Positions 18,036-27,060 are shown, numbered from the stretch's first letter. The stretch: DNA of 40,932 nt from Actinomycetaceae bacterium (GCA_017539125.1 JAFYHO010000032.1:1-40932), one strand, 5' to 3'. Translations and numbers: made by a program. The notes: a model not told the origin generated them from the sequence alone.

Positions 18036-18707
18036 ATGCTGCTGTACTTAATTCGCCACGGAGAAACGCAACTGAACCGCGAGCGCCGCCTTGCAGGCTG
18101 GACGGATGTGCCGCTAAACGAGAATGGGCGCGAACTCGCCCACGTCACGGGCAAAGCCCTCGCTGAAACGCATTTCGACGCCGCTTTTTCCTCACCACTC
18201 ATGCGCGCCTTTGAGACAGCACGCATTATCCTCTCTCACAACACAGCGAGCAGCCCCGACCTTCCCATCACCATCGATGAGCGTCTTAAAGAAATCAATT
18301 TCGGCACGTGGGAGGCTCTTAGCACTGGGAAAAACGACTCTGAGCTTCCCGTCTCTCATGAAGAATATAAAAACTTCTTTATTAATCCACGCGAATACCA
18401 TCCGTGGGAAGGCGGCGAAACCGTCGATGACGTCATCAAGAGGGCGGGAGATTTTTTGCGAGATATTTCTTCGCGCCCAGAATTAGCTGAAGCGAATGTT
18501 CTCGTTGCTATGCACGGGCTGTCTATGCGTGCCATGCTCCAGCACGTCTATGAGGACACAAGCGATTTTTGGCACGGGCGCGTCCCACCGAATCTGGCGG
18601 TCAATATCGTGCAGGCGCGCAGCGGCAACTACACACTTCTCGAGGACGATATCGTCTACTACGATGAGTCCCTTATCCCCGACTACTACTCAACCCTGCA
18701 AAAATAA
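18036..18707 (+). CDS. Histidine phosphatase family protein
   Basis: The 223-residue protein belongs to the phosphoglycerate mutase-like branch of the histidine phosphatase superfamily. The nucleophile motif LIRHGETQLN puts the catalytic His at residue 8. SSPLMRAFETA supplies the second arginine, EINFGTWEAL the acidic partner, and VAMHGLSMRAML (about 157-168) the second catalytic His. The exact substrate cannot be read from the sequence; it could be a cofactor-dependent mutase or a broad phosphatase. The ATG at 18036 has AAAGGAAG 5-6 nt upstream. Its stop is only 3 bp from the convergent GNAT stop. Confidence 0.9.
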   Translation: MLLYLIRHGETQLNRERRLAGWTDVPLNENGRELAHVTGKALAETHFDAAFSSPLMRAFETARIILSHNTASSPDLPITIDERLKEINFGTWEALSTGKNDSELPVSHEEYKNFFINPREYHPWEGGETVDDVIKRAGDFLRDISSRPELAEANVLVAMHGLSMRAMLQHVYEDTSDFWHGRVPPNLAVNIVQARSGNYTLLEDDIVYYDESLIPDYYSTLQK

Positions 18708-18710
18708 CAC

Positions 18711-19595
18711 TTAAAGTTGGACAGTCGCCCAGTCGCTCAGGCGATGGAAACCCAGCTTTTCATAGACCCGCAAAGCAGGCGTGTTGTAGTGATTGACATA
18801 CAAAGTCACGTGTCGAATCTGCGGGTCGCTACGTAGCTGACGGATAACAGAGGCAAGCGCCGCACTGGCTATGCCCTGACCGCGCATATCGGGAGCCGTC
18901 CAGACCCCCTGAATCTGTGCCACGCCACCAGCCAGCGCACCAATATCCGCTTTGAAAATGACACGCGGCTGCCCACTCGCGTCCTCGCCAAGCTTGACAT
19001 ATGTGCGCCCGTGGCGAATGAGGAAGCGCGTGCGCAGCATATAGGAATTGCTGTGCTCGCTCGGATCATAGCCAACTTCTTCTTTGAAAGCTGCGACGGC
19101 AACAGGGAAAACCAGCTTGCCCTCCCCTCCTTGTGCCGGGCGCACCTCGTCGTCACCGTCAATAAGAGGATCGGAATCAATCTCCATTGAATATTGAGGA
19201 TCGCGTATATCCGTGGCAGGCCCCCAATCGCCCTCAAGGCGCTGCCACAAACCTATAACTTGGTCGCGCGGCCCGACAAGCGAGGTAATTCCTTTGGGAC
19301 GAGAACGCAAATAATCAGCCAGCATGTCAAGACCAGCGGGCGAAAAACCGACGGGCACTGCCATACCCGATTCCCACATGATGCTTAACAATTCGTAGTC
19401 AGGCTTACTAAATATGCCGACCGCCCCAGGAAAAGACAGCCCTGCCTGTTCAAGATTTTGCCGAATAAAGACGGTGTCAATCGGGTTCTGTTCGCAAAAC
19501 TCAAAAGCCGCCTGTTTGTCACCCCCGCGAATACGGCGAAGCACAAACGGAGAACGCTCCGAGAAATTGAGAAAAGACGGCAGGTGTAGGGGCAT
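18711..19595 (-). CDS. GNAT-family acetyltransferase with DUF4081-like N-terminal domain
   Basis: The 294-residue protein has an N-terminal region (about 15-135: FVLRRIRGGDKQAAFEFC, then GFSPAGLDMLADYLRSRP) like the DUF4081 segment found beside ispG in actinobacteria. A C-terminal GNAT fold follows, with IQGVWTAPDMRGQGIASAAL (acetyl-CoA loop, about 225-245) and VNHYNTPALRVYEKLGF (about 265-281). The acceptor is unknown. It starts 2 nt after the ispG stop and is last in the DivIVA-dxr-rseP-ispG cluster, the same position as in mycobacteria. Confidence 0.9.
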   Translation of the reverse strand: MPLHLPSFLNFSERSPFVLRRIRGGDKQAAFEFCEQNPIDTVFIRQNLEQAGLSFPGAVGIFSKPDYELLSIMWESGMAVPVGFSPAGLDMLADYLRSRPKGITSLVGPRDQVIGLWQRLEGDWGPATDIRDPQYSMEIDSDPLIDGDDEVRPAQGGEGKLVFPVAVAAFKEEVGYDPSEHSNSYMLRTRFLIRHGRTYVKLGEDASGQPRVIFKADIGALAGGVAQIQGVWTAPDMRGQGIASAALASVIRQLRSDPQIRHVTLYVNHYNTPALRVYEKLGFHRLSDWATVQL

Positions 19596-19597
19596 AT

Positions 19598-20722
19598 CTA
19601 GTCGTCACTCTCTACGCCCATTTCTTCTGCCATGTCTTTCGCGTAGCGCAGCAAAGTCTCAACGATTTGGTCCTCGGGGACGGTCTCTTTGACTTCGCCG
19701 TGAATGAAAATCTGGCCTTTGCCATTGCCGGAAGCAACACCCAAATCTGCTTCGCGCGCCTCGCCTGGTCCGTTAACCACACAGCCCATAACAGCCACGC
19801 GCAGCGGAGCCGTCATCCCCTCAAAAGCCTCTTCGATTTGCGCCGCCAGCTCCCAAATATCGACTTGGGCTCGCCCGCAACCTGGGCACGAGACAATCTC
19901 CATTTGGCGCTCGCGCAATCCGAGAGATTCGAGCAGCTTTGTGCCCACTTTGACCTCTTCGACTGGCGGTGCAGACAGCGAAACACGGATAGTGTCACCA
20001 ATACCTTGGCCGAGCAGAATACCGAAAGCGGCAGCTGATTTGATAGTGCCTTGGAAAGCCGGACCCGCTTCTGTCACACCCAGGTGGAGCGGCCAGTCGC
20101 CTTGCCGGGCGAGCAGCTGGTAGGTTTCGACGACGGTCACAACATCGTGGTGTTTGACGGAAATCTTGTAATCCTTAAAGCCGTGCTCTTCAAAAAGCGC
20201 AGCCTCGTTCATTGCGGACTCGACGAGTGCTTCTGGTGTTGCCGTGCCATATTTTTTGAGCAGGCGCGGGTCGAGAGAACCAGCGTTAATGCCAATACGC
20301 AGGGACGTGCCGTGCTCGGTAGCGGCTTGGCAAATATCTTTAACTTGGTCGTCAAATTTGCGGATATTACCGGGGTTGACACGCACAGCACCACAGCCCG
20401 CTTCGATGGCAGCGAAAACATAGCGCGGCTGGAAGTGAATATCGGCAATAACCGGTATCGGCGAGCGGCGCACGATTTCAGGGAGAGCTGCCGCGTCTTT
20501 ATCGGTCGGGCAGGCCACACGCACAATATCGCAGCCTGCCGCTGTCAGTTCAGCAATCTGTTGCAGGGTCGCTTCTGTGTCCCATGTTTTGGTGGTCGTC
20601 ATCGACTGAACGGACACGGGCGCATCTGAGCCGACGGGGACGGATCCCACGCGGATTTGGCGGGTAGGACGACGCGGGGCAAGCACGTGGGCTGCGTCTT
20701 TGGGGTTAGGAGTTCCAAGCAT
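19598..20722 (-). CDS. ispG: 4-hydroxy-3-methylbut-2-enyl diphosphate synthase
   Basis: IspG (GcpE) is the [4Fe-4S] enzyme of the penultimate MEP-pathway step. The 374-residue protein has a TIM-barrel domain ([47 protein letters not shown]) and the cluster domain with [11 protein letters not shown] and [16 protein letters not shown]. The ATG at 20722 has AGGTGA 5 nt upstream. A GTG at 20731 lies 6 nt after a GATACT box and could be a leaderless start instead. It shares the cluster with dxr and the site-2 protease gene. Confidence 0.96.
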   Translation of the reverse strand: MLGTPNPKDAAHVLAPRRPTRQIRVGSVPVGSDAPVSVQSMTTTKTWDTEATLQQIAELTAAGCDIVRVACPTDKDAAALPEIVRRSPIPVIADIHFQPRYVFAAIEAGCGAVRVNPGNIRKFDDQVKDICQAATEHGTSLRIGINAGSLDPRLLKKYGTATPEALVESAMNEAALFEEHGFKDYKISVKHHDVVTVVETYQLLARQGDWPLHLGVTEAGPAFQGTIKSAAAFGILLGQGIGDTIRVSLSAPPVEEVKVGTKLLESLGLRERQMEIVSCPGCGRAQVDIWELAAQIEEAFEGMTAPLRVAVMGCVVNGPGEAREADLGVASGNGKGQIFIHGEVKETVPEDQIVETLLRYAKDMAEEMGVESDD

Positions 20723-20748
20723 AGTATTCACCTGTCCAGTATCCCACC

Positions 20749-20781
20749 TTCACGCCCCTGACGCGATACGAAAGGCGTGAA
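20749..20781. other. Stem-loop between rseP and ispG
   Basis: TTCACGCC (20749-20756) and GGCGTGAA (20774-20781) are perfectly complementary, with a 17-nt loop. No U-tract follows on either strand, so it is not an intrinsic terminator. It could stabilise or process the operon transcript in the 62-71 bp gap before ispG. Confidence 0.4.
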
Positions 20782-20793
20782 AAGAAAGACGTC

Positions 20794-22089
20794 TTAGAAA
20801 ACGGGGTTAACGATATCGGCGAGAACGAGAATAACCGTCATAACGAGGAAAGCCCCCGCAACAACGTAACTCAAACCGATAAAACGAGCCGTGTCGAAAG
20901 GCGCGGGCTTTTCTTTGCCGCGCACCCGTGCCCACGTATTGCGTATACCTTCGAGGATTGCGCCGAGCATATGACCGCCGTCAAGAGGAAGCAGCGGAAT
21001 GAGGTTGAAGATAAACAATGCCATGTTGAGGGAGGCAAGCAGGCTCAATAAATCGGCAATCCGCAATTGTGTGCTGTACTGGCTCATATCATTACTGGTG
21101 ATTTGCCCCGCCATATCAGCCACGCCGACCACACTCACAACTCCCCCAGTGCGGTCTTCACTAGTGACGATTGAGCGGGCCGTATTCCACACTTCGACTG
21201 GCAGACGCACAACAATAGCCGCCGTGCCTTTGGCGAGATTTGCAATTGCGGGCCCAACACTACTGAGGGGCTGTCGTTCAAGCTTGTAGCCAGCGGAAAC
21301 ACCAATATAAGGGGTTGCTGACGTTTTCTCTTTGCCGTCCTCGTCAAGGAGAACCGTGCCGTCCTTCCCGTAGACGGGACGCTCAAGAATAGTGGGATGA
21401 ATAGTGAGTGTCTGCTGTTTGCCCTCGCGCTCGATAACGACTTGCGTGCTCTCGCTCTCGGTCGCAGCAATAGCTTTTGCTAACTCGTCCCAGTTGGAAA
21501 TCGGCGTGCCTTCCCATTCAACGATTGTGTCCCCAGCTTGCAGGCCTGCTTCTTGCGCTGGTGAGACAGGGTCGCTCGCCCTGCACTCGTCCTCAAGCGT
21601 CACGCATTCACTGACGTAAGAAAGGGTGTTGCTGGGAACTGCCTGGCCGATACCGACAAGAACAACCGCCATGCACACGATAGACAGGAGCAGGTTAACG
21701 AAAGGCCCTGAAAACATGACGATGAACTTTTTCCATGCGGGCAACTGCCAAAAAGCACGGTTTTCTTCGTCGGGGCTCAATTCTTCTGCGCTCGCGCGGC
21801 GGGCTTCTTCTGCCCATGTCAGCTGTCCTGATTTGCGTACCTGTTTGCGCCCAGGTGAGCCTGGATAGAGCATTGCCGCGAGACGCACAAAACCACCAAG
21901 GGGAATCGCTTTAATGCCATACTCCGTGTCCCCGACTTGCTTTGACCATAGAGTCGGCCCGAAGCCGACAAAATACTGGGGCACTTTCACACCGAAACGC
22001 TTGGCTGGCAGGAGATGACCTAGCTCGTGCAGCGCGACTGCGATGAGCAATCCGATAATGAGAACGAGAACGCCGATGAGGAAACGCAT
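20794..22089 (-). CDS. rip1: Site-2 protease (M50 family), RseP/Rip1-like
   Basis: This is an intramembrane zinc metalloprotease that, in relatives, cleaves anti-sigma factors and other membrane proteins. The 431-residue protein has HELGH at residues 21-25 inside the first membrane helix. A second helix pair lies near 115-145, and a PDZ domain (about 165-235: PAQEAGLQAGDTIVEWEGTP) sits between the membrane segments. The third metal-ligand motif NLIPLLPLDGGH is at about 365-376. The ATG at 22089 is 6 nt after the dxr stop, with AAAGGTAG as the ribosome-binding site inside dxr. Which substrates it cuts here is unknown. Confidence 0.93.
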   Translation of the reverse strand: MRFLIGVLVLIIGLLIAVALHELGHLLPAKRFGVKVPQYFVGFGPTLWSKQVGDTEYGIKAIPLGGFVRLAAMLYPGSPGRKQVRKSGQLTWAEEARRASAEELSPDEENRAFWQLPAWKKFIVMFSGPFVNLLLSIVCMAVVLVGIGQAVPSNTLSYVSECVTLEDECRASDPVSPAQEAGLQAGDTIVEWEGTPISNWDELAKAIAATESESTQVVIEREGKQQTLTIHPTILERPVYGKDGTVLLDEDGKEKTSATPYIGVSAGYKLERQPLSSVGPAIANLAKGTAAIVVRLPVEVWNTARSIVTSEDRTGGVVSVVGVADMAGQITSNDMSQYSTQLRIADLLSLLASLNMALFIFNLIPLLPLDGGHMLGAILEGIRNTWARVRGKEKPAPFDTARFIGLSYVVAGAFLVMTVILVLADIVNPVF

Positions 22090-22095
22090 GCGAGA

Positions 22096-23322
22096 CTACC
22101 TTTCCATCAAGGCTCGGGCACGCTCGCGCGCCCAATCTTCGGCGTGGAGAACATCGTCGAGTTCGGGCTCGCCAGTTGGTGCAGTGTAGCTGTCGAGTAC
22201 GCGCGAGACGGTATCGATGATTCCCACATAGGGCAAAGCGCCGTCAATGAAAGCCGCAACCGCTTCCTCATTGGCAGCGTTGAGGACGGCTGGGTGAAGC
22301 GGCGAGCTCTCGAGGGCCTGACGGGCAAGCCTGATAGCAGGGAAAACGTCCTCGTCGAGAGGTTCAAAATCCCAGTGTGTCGGGCTGTCCCATACGCATG
22401 GCGCGGAAATGTCATCGAGTCGGTCGGGATAGGACAGTCCCAGCGCAATCGGCAGGCGCATATCTGGCGGCGACGCCTGTGCGATAGTTGAGCCGTCACG
22501 GAAAAGCACCATCGAGTGAACAATAGATTGGGGGTGGACAACGGGGATAATATCGGCGGGCGGAATATCGAAAAGGTAGGCGGCTTCAATCAGTTCAAGT
22601 GCCTTGTTCATCAGGGTTGAAGAATTGATAGTGACGACGGGCCCCATATCCCAGGTGGGGTGGTTGAGGGCTTGTTCGAGGGTGACGTGTTCGAGATCGT
22701 CACGGCTTGCCCCTCTGAAGGGGCCGCCAGAGGCGGTGAGAATGAGTTTGGCAACTTCGCTTGTGCCGTCGATAGTGTCGCTGGTGAGGCCGCGATTGTG
22801 TCGCCCTGAGCGCAGGGCTTGGGCGATGGCGGAATGTTCGGAATCGACGGGTACGATTTGCCCTGGGCGCACCATTGCTTTCGAGACGAGTGCGCCGCCA
22901 ACCACGAGGGATTCTTTGTTGGCAAGCGCGAGGCTGGCACCTGATTGCAGAGCGGCAAGAGTGGGTTGTAAGCCAATAGAGCCGGTAATACCGTTGAGGA
23001 CGACGGTCGAAGCGTCTCCGCTTCCTGCAAGCTGGGTGACGGCGTCTGCCCCACAGCTAATGTCTGGGCGCAGGTTCGGGTCGATATCGGCGATGAGTTG
23101 GGCAAGCCTGTCGGTATCTCCCGCAGCAATAGCGATGGTAGGCACGTTGAACGCGCAGACTTGCTCGGCTAATAGTTCGAGGTTGCCACCGCCAGCAGCT
23201 AATCCTTGCACGCGGAAGCGCTGCGGATTGCGCGCAATAACATCGAGGGCTTGGGTGCCGATTGAACCGGTTGCTCCAAGGATAATGACGTTACGAATAC
23301 CGTCATGACCTATATTGCTCAC
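22096..23322 (-). CDS. dxr: 1-deoxy-D-xylulose 5-phosphate reductoisomerase
   Basis: DXR performs the first committed MEP-pathway reaction, making 2-C-methylerythritol 4-phosphate with NADPH. The 408-residue protein has the NADPH-binding motif ILGATGSIGTQALDVI (14-29), ALANKESLVVGG, the metal/substrate motif VDSEHSAIAQAL, SGGPFRG, HPTWDMGPVVTINSSTLMNK, and the C-terminal NAANEEAVAAFI. The start is GTG at 23322 with AGGG about 8 nt upstream. It is 10 bp downstream of the DivIVA-repeat gene and directly upstream of rip1. Confidence 0.97.
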   Translation of the reverse strand: MSNIGHDGIRNVIILGATGSIGTQALDVIARNPQRFRVQGLAAGGGNLELLAEQVCAFNVPTIAIAAGDTDRLAQLIADIDPNLRPDISCGADAVTQLAGSGDASTVVLNGITGSIGLQPTLAALQSGASLALANKESLVVGGALVSKAMVRPGQIVPVDSEHSAIAQALRSGRHNRGLTSDTIDGTSEVAKLILTASGGPFRGASRDDLEHVTLEQALNHPTWDMGPVVTINSSTLMNKALELIEAAYLFDIPPADIIPVVHPQSIVHSMVLFRDGSTIAQASPPDMRLPIALGLSYPDRLDDISAPCVWDSPTHWDFEPLDEDVFPAIRLARQALESSPLHPAVLNAANEEAVAAFIDGALPYVGIIDTVSRVLDSYTAPTGEPELDDVLHAEDWARERARALMER

Positions 23323-23332
23323 AAGGCACGCC

Positions 23333-23881
23333 CTATTCGACTGAGGTTAGGACTTGCACAGCGCGGTCGAGATAGACATCGACAACGGCTTGATCGTAGC
23401 CTGCTGCGTTCTTTTCGGCAGAGAAGGCGGTCTGTCGGATTTCTGTGGCTGTTATAGAGTCTTGGCCGTCGAAAAACTTGGCAAGACGGTCGAGCAGCTT
23501 GTCAACTTGCTCTTTGCTGTATCCCCAGCCGCGTGCATCGCGGAATCGATGACCTGCTGGGCGCAGGATACGCGGATAGAGGGATTTGGCTAAATCATAG
23601 GTTTGGTTGAGCCATGTTTCTTCCCCGAGACGGGCGACGATTTGTGTGCGTTTGCGCTGAACAAAAGCGGTGGTGAGACGGTCGAGTGCAGCGTCTACAA
23701 GGTCTGGACGGTATCCTCGGCGCGCTTTTGAGAAGGTCACATTGGCAACTGTTTGGGCGTCGAATCCTTCCGAGGACGGGTCAGAGTAAGCTTTTTGGGC
23801 TTTTGTCAGGAAAGCATCGACTTCGTCGGGGTCGTAACCGCGGGCGAAAGCGCCAACGCGGTCAAAAGTTTCTTTGCTCAC
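23333..23881 (-). CDS. DivIVA-domain repeat protein
   Basis: The 182-residue protein contains four copies of a short DivIVA N-terminal-type motif (F..RGYD.DEVD.FL): near residues 6-25 (FARGYDPDEVDAFL), 50-68 (RRGYRPDLVDAALDRL), 112-131 (GWGYSKEQVDKLLDRL) and 155-173 (AAGYDQAVVDVYLDR). Classical DivIVA/Wag31 has one such motif followed by a coiled coil; here there is no long coiled coil. The type is known in actinobacteria as a DivIVA domain repeat protein, of unclear role, perhaps membrane-curvature or pole binding. The start is GTG with GGAAG 6 nt upstream. It opens the dxr-rip1-ispG operon. Confidence 0.85.
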   Translation of the reverse strand: MSKETFDRVGAFARGYDPDEVDAFLTKAQKAYSDPSSEGFDAQTVANVTFSKARRGYRPDLVDAALDRLTTAFVQRKRTQIVARLGEETWLNQTYDLAKSLYPRILRPAGHRFRDARGWGYSKEQVDKLLDRLAKFFDGQDSITATEIRQTAFSAEKNAAGYDQAVVDVYLDRAVQVLTSVE

Positions 23882-23902
23882 TTCACACTTCCTTTCCCTC
23901 GT

Positions 23903-23914
23903 GCTGGTACCAGC
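23903..23914. promoter_or_regulatory. 12-bp perfect palindrome upstream of the DivIVA-repeat gene
   Basis: GCTGGTACCAGC lies about 22 bp before the GTG start of the cluster, just downstream of a TAAGGT box on the minus strand. The position suits an operator or a small leader hairpin. The remaining part of the gap 23882-24029 shows nothing else. Confidence 0.35.
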
Positions 23915-24029
23915 TCTACCTTATCCTCTCATATTTTGCGGCGCACACAAAACTCGCCTATGGCGAAAGTTCCCGCCACACCTCACACTCCTCAGTTCGT
24001 TGGGCAAAGAAAGAAAACATGACAGACGC

Positions 24030-25214
24030 TTACTTGGAGAAAAAGATATCGCCGTACTCGCCAGAATTTTCCTCTAACTTAATCACATGGACAGTTGACG
24101 AATCAGGCTTGGTTTCACTCGAAAAAGAGTAAGAGCTGGTCGAATCAGAAATATGGCATTCAAACCATAGTCTCTCTACATCAACATCTGATTGAGCTGC
24201 TGAATTATAGAAAATTGCTTTACCCGAACTTGGCGAATATAACTCTCCAAAAGTGCAATACTCAGGGCTATCACAAATATAGTCGTCACGCGAATCTAAA
24301 GAACCTGGTGTGTGTGCATATGTAATCTGATAGTTTGCTTCAAAACCGTCGGCACGAGGAACTGGATTAGAAAAGGTAATGGAAAACTCGTTGCGTGTAG
24401 CAACTCCCATGTGTCCATGGTCAAATCCCCCGTGCGCTTTGCCAGTACTGTCAAGGGTAAACTTTTTTGGCATTCCACAAGCCGTATATGCAGGTTCAAA
24501 CCAATATTCACCTGCAAACGCACCAAATGTTTTCTGCATTAGCTCGACTTGTTCTTTGGCTTTGCGTTCTTCTTCTTCCTGTGCTTTTATGCGGTCGAGT
24601 TCTGCTTGGCGGGCATTACGTGTCGCTTCAACAAAAGTATTCGTTTCTGCCTCACTCAACCCTGCCTCTTTCATCGCAGCCTGAGCAGCCTCAATCTCCT
24701 CATCAGTAACCTCATTAGCAGGAACAGGAGACAAACTAATCTCAACAGACACAACAGACTCAGGCACAACCGACTCAGAAGAAGCAGACTCAGAAGGTGA
24801 ACTCTCAACAGAACCAGAAGCCTCAACAGAAGGAACAGGCTGCGTTTGCGTCTTATCCGTATTCTCAGGAACAACAAGCTCCACCGGATCAGACACCCGA
24901 TACATCCCACCATCACCATTCACAGGCGAAGCATACACCTCAACCTCATAGGTGCCAGGCTTCAACAACAAATCCCCCTCAGAACGCCCAACAAAATACT
25001 TCACATCAACCTCCTCCTCACTGACCGTCTGACCAGCAACATGAAGAGGAATAGGAGACGACGTCTCCAGACTCCACCCCTCAGCATCCACAACAAAAGA
25101 CACAGGCGAAGCCACCAGCTCACCCTTATGCCTCCACATCAAAAACCCAAACACAGACGCCCCCGCCAACAAAAACACCAACACAGCCGTCAACGCCACC
25201 ATCTTCTTCGACAT
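24030..25214 (-). CDS. Membrane-anchored exported protein, paralog A
   Basis: The 394-residue protein is not recognised. It has an N-terminal signal-anchor (KKMVALTAVLVFLLAGASVF, 3-22) with no lipobox cysteine. A domain shared with paralog B follows (about 33-120: SPVSFVVDAEGW, then PGTYEVEVYASPVN and DPVELVVPE), then a Ser/Glu/Pro linker. A helical pair (TDEEIEAAQAAMKEAGLSEAE, about 170-190) precedes a charged Arg/Lys/Glu helix. The C-terminal domain (about 225-394) has four cysteines and resembles neither paralog. The ATG at 25214 is chosen because GAGGAGG stands 6 nt upstream. It is first of three related genes in an accessory island. Confidence 0.85.
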   Translation of the reverse strand: MSKKMVALTAVLVFLLAGASVFGFLMWRHKGELVASPVSFVVDAEGWSLETSSPIPLHVAGQTVSEEEVDVKYFVGRSEGDLLLKPGTYEVEVYASPVNGDGGMYRVSDPVELVVPENTDKTQTQPVPSVEASGSVESSPSESASSESVVPESVVSVEISLSPVPANEVTDEEIEAAQAAMKEAGLSEAETNTFVEATRNARQAELDRIKAQEEEERKAKEQVELMQKTFGAFAGEYWFEPAYTACGMPKKFTLDSTGKAHGGFDHGHMGVATRNEFSITFSNPVPRADGFEANYQITYAHTPGSLDSRDDYICDSPEYCTFGELYSPSSGKAIFYNSAAQSDVDVERLWFECHISDSTSSYSFSSETKPDSSTVHVIKLEENSGEYGDIFFSK

Positions 25215-25256
25215 GTCAAGCCTCCTCAAAAACCTACCCACACCCTACCAGAAAGA
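25215..25256 (-). promoter_or_regulatory. Shared promoter/RBS cassette of paralog A
   Basis: These 42 bp upstream of the start are identical to those upstream of paralog C (29112-29153). They include GAGGAGG and, on the minus strand, TGGTAGGGT (25250-25242), an extended -10 (TGn-TANNNT) that is also kept in the otherwise diverged leader of paralog B. Conservation of this element in three leaders is the evidence for a promoter. Confidence 0.55.
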
Positions 25257-25292
25257 AACCACATACCCGTCATTACAGTATGCTCTGGTCGG

Positions 25293-26537
25293 TCAGCCTT
25301 TGCGGGCTTCGACAGGGACAAGCTCCTCCCCTCGAATCTCGAAAAACACCGTGTAATTTTCTGCACTTTCACTATCAAATGCAGACGAATCGTTTATTAC
25401 TGTACGAATCATCTTTGAACTGAGACGCCCGTCCTCAAAACCCAAAATAGGTTCAGTCATAGGAGTGATTGTGGTCCCCCAGAATTTTCCGTCTGGGACA
25501 TTGTCTTCCTTAAACCACCATCGAGAATATTCAAATTGCTCACTGACAAGAGCGTTATACTCCTCACTAAACGCGTTAGTAGTGCTATAAGCCAATACGC
25601 GTAACTCTTTTCCATCCTCAGTAGGCGTATAAACAACGATTCTGCGCAAAAAATTAAAGTAAGTAGTCCCACCAACTCCACAGGGATTAGAACGCACCAT
25701 AGACACAATATCTCGGATACCATCGTTATTGACATCGACAATAAGTGGCTTTAGTGCCTCACGTTCATCGCCATAATCTCCACACCCAGTATCAACTGAA
25801 GACCCGTCGTTCGTATAAGCATCAATGTCATGAACTCTTGCTTGATTGTTGGAATAATGCGTTACCCCATTCACGTTCATGTCCTCTTCCACATCAGGAG
25901 GAGCAAGGGGTGCCGAGGCGAGCAATGCGAGTAGTTCCTCATCGCTCAGCTTTGCTGCCGCGGGAATCTTCGCCTCCTCGACCGCTTTTTCAAATTGCCC
26001 TATCTCTTTATCTGACAGACCCGCATCACGCATTGCATCATAAGCGGCCTCAATATCCTCATCAGCCAGCTCACGCGGAGACACAGGAGAAAGATTAATT
26101 TCAGCACTCGCTACTGCCGCTACACCAGAATCGGCAGAAACAGACGGCGAAGCAGACGTGGCAGGAGCACCAGACTCCTCTTGTATTTCCGGAACAACAA
26201 GCTCGACTGGCTCAGATGTCTTATACATACCGCCATCTGCATTGACAGGAGACGCATACGTCTCCACCTTATACGTGCCAGGAGGCAAAACTAAATCTTT
26301 CTCAGAATGCCCAATAAAATACTTCTCGTCGACTTTCTCTTTATCAATCGTTTCACCCGTAACGCGAACAGGCACAGGGGACGATGACTCCTCACTCCAC
26401 CCCTCGGCGTTCACCACAAAAGAAACTGGAGACGCAACCATCTCATTCTTATGCTTCCACATCAAAAACCCAAACACAGACGCCCCAGCCAACAAAAACA
26501 CCAACACAGCCGTCAACGCCACCATCTTCTTCGACAT
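25293..26537 (-). CDS. Membrane-anchored exported protein, paralog B
   Basis: The 414-residue protein has nearly the same signal-anchor as paralog A (residues 2-25 identical or almost so) and the same following domain (about 33-120), Ser/Ala/Pro linker and DEDIEAAYDAMRDAGLSDKE helix pair. After about residue 215 it is unrelated to A. Its C-terminal domain includes VDVNNDGIRDIVSMV (about 275), a DxNxDGxxD loop like those in calcium-binding FG-GAP/dockerin-type repeats, and ends with a FEIRGEELVPV strand. Function unknown; extracellular ligand or surface sensor role is a guess. The ATG at 26537 has GAGGAGG 6 nt upstream. Confidence 0.85.
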   Translation of the reverse strand: MSKKMVALTAVLVFLLAGASVFGFLMWKHKNEMVASPVSFVVNAEGWSEESSSPVPVRVTGETIDKEKVDEKYFIGHSEKDLVLPPGTYKVETYASPVNADGGMYKTSEPVELVVPEIQEESGAPATSASPSVSADSGVAAVASAEINLSPVSPRELADEDIEAAYDAMRDAGLSDKEIGQFEKAVEEAKIPAAAKLSDEELLALLASAPLAPPDVEEDMNVNGVTHYSNNQARVHDIDAYTNDGSSVDTGCGDYGDEREALKPLIVDVNNDGIRDIVSMVRSNPCGVGGTTYFNFLRRIVVYTPTEDGKELRVLAYSTTNAFSEEYNALVSEQFEYSRWWFKEDNVPDGKFWGTTITPMTEPILGFEDGRLSSKMIRTVINDSSAFDSESAENYTVFFEIRGEELVPVEARKG

Positions 26538-26583
26538 GTCAAACCTCCTCAAATTGTCCTAGCAAAACCCTACCAGAGAGAGC
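26538..26583 (-). promoter_or_regulatory. Promoter/RBS region of paralog B
   Basis: It keeps GAGGAGG and the extended -10 TGGTAGGGT (26575-26567) of the other two leaders, while the bases between them have diverged. The selective conservation of these two short elements supports their use. Confidence 0.5.
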
Positions 26584-26900
26584 AACACAACGACGAACGG
26601 AGGGTCGGAATGCTTGCGCAACAACGAACGAAGCGTCCAAGGAAGCTCGCTCCCTTGAGACCGTAGTGACGATGACGAGCGGAAGGCTCACGAAAGTTTA
26701 CTTTCGTGTAGCTGTAGCGAGGAAAACGTCGAAGGCGAAGCCGAATACGCAGTTGCCGTAAGTGAGCGAAGCGAACGAACATTCACCAGACCGGAGTGAG
26801 GAAGTTGTGAGAGTAATTTCGAAGCAATTCCGAACACAACAACGAGCGGAGGGTCCGTGAAAACTTGCTTTCATGACTGAAGTGAAGAAGTTGGTGTACG
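26584..26900 (+). repeat. Cluster of family 2 hairpin repeats
   Basis: At least two recognisable units occur (about 26668-26760 and 26838-26900), plus degraded partial ones at 26584-26650 and 26767-26830. Each has ACRACGAGCGGAGGGTC, a short hairpin (CACGAAAGT-TT-ACTTTCGTG at 26689-26708; GTGAAAAC-TT-GCTTTCAT near 26857-26874) and a GTAGCGAGGAAGTTG-like tail. No gene is supported in this stretch. The following 26901-27060 is AT-richer; it holds a possible promoter for the BRO-N gene (TTGCGC at 27007-27012) and nothing else I can support. Confidence 0.65.
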
Positions 26901-27060
26901 ATTTCGTGACTAACACGTCTTTTCTTGTGTCACTAATGGGAATAGACTTGAGGCATAAGTGCAGTGCTTTTGCGTCGATGTAAGCCTAAGTCGCGCACGG
27001 TCGATATTGCGCTTCATAAAATAACGAGATTAAAAGGTTTTTACTGAAAGAAATGAGGTC

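Noticed and set aside
24549-25240. Low-complexity plus-strand frames rich in His, Gln, Asn and Thr
   Set aside because: They are antisense to paralog A, mirroring its Ser/Glu linker and anchor; the minus-strand gene has the ribosome-binding site and domain conservation.
26384-26761. Possible short protein genes within the family 2 repeat cluster
   Set aside because: The frames begin inside paralog B on the other strand and are made of palindromic repeat sequence; similar peptides recur only because the DNA repeats do.
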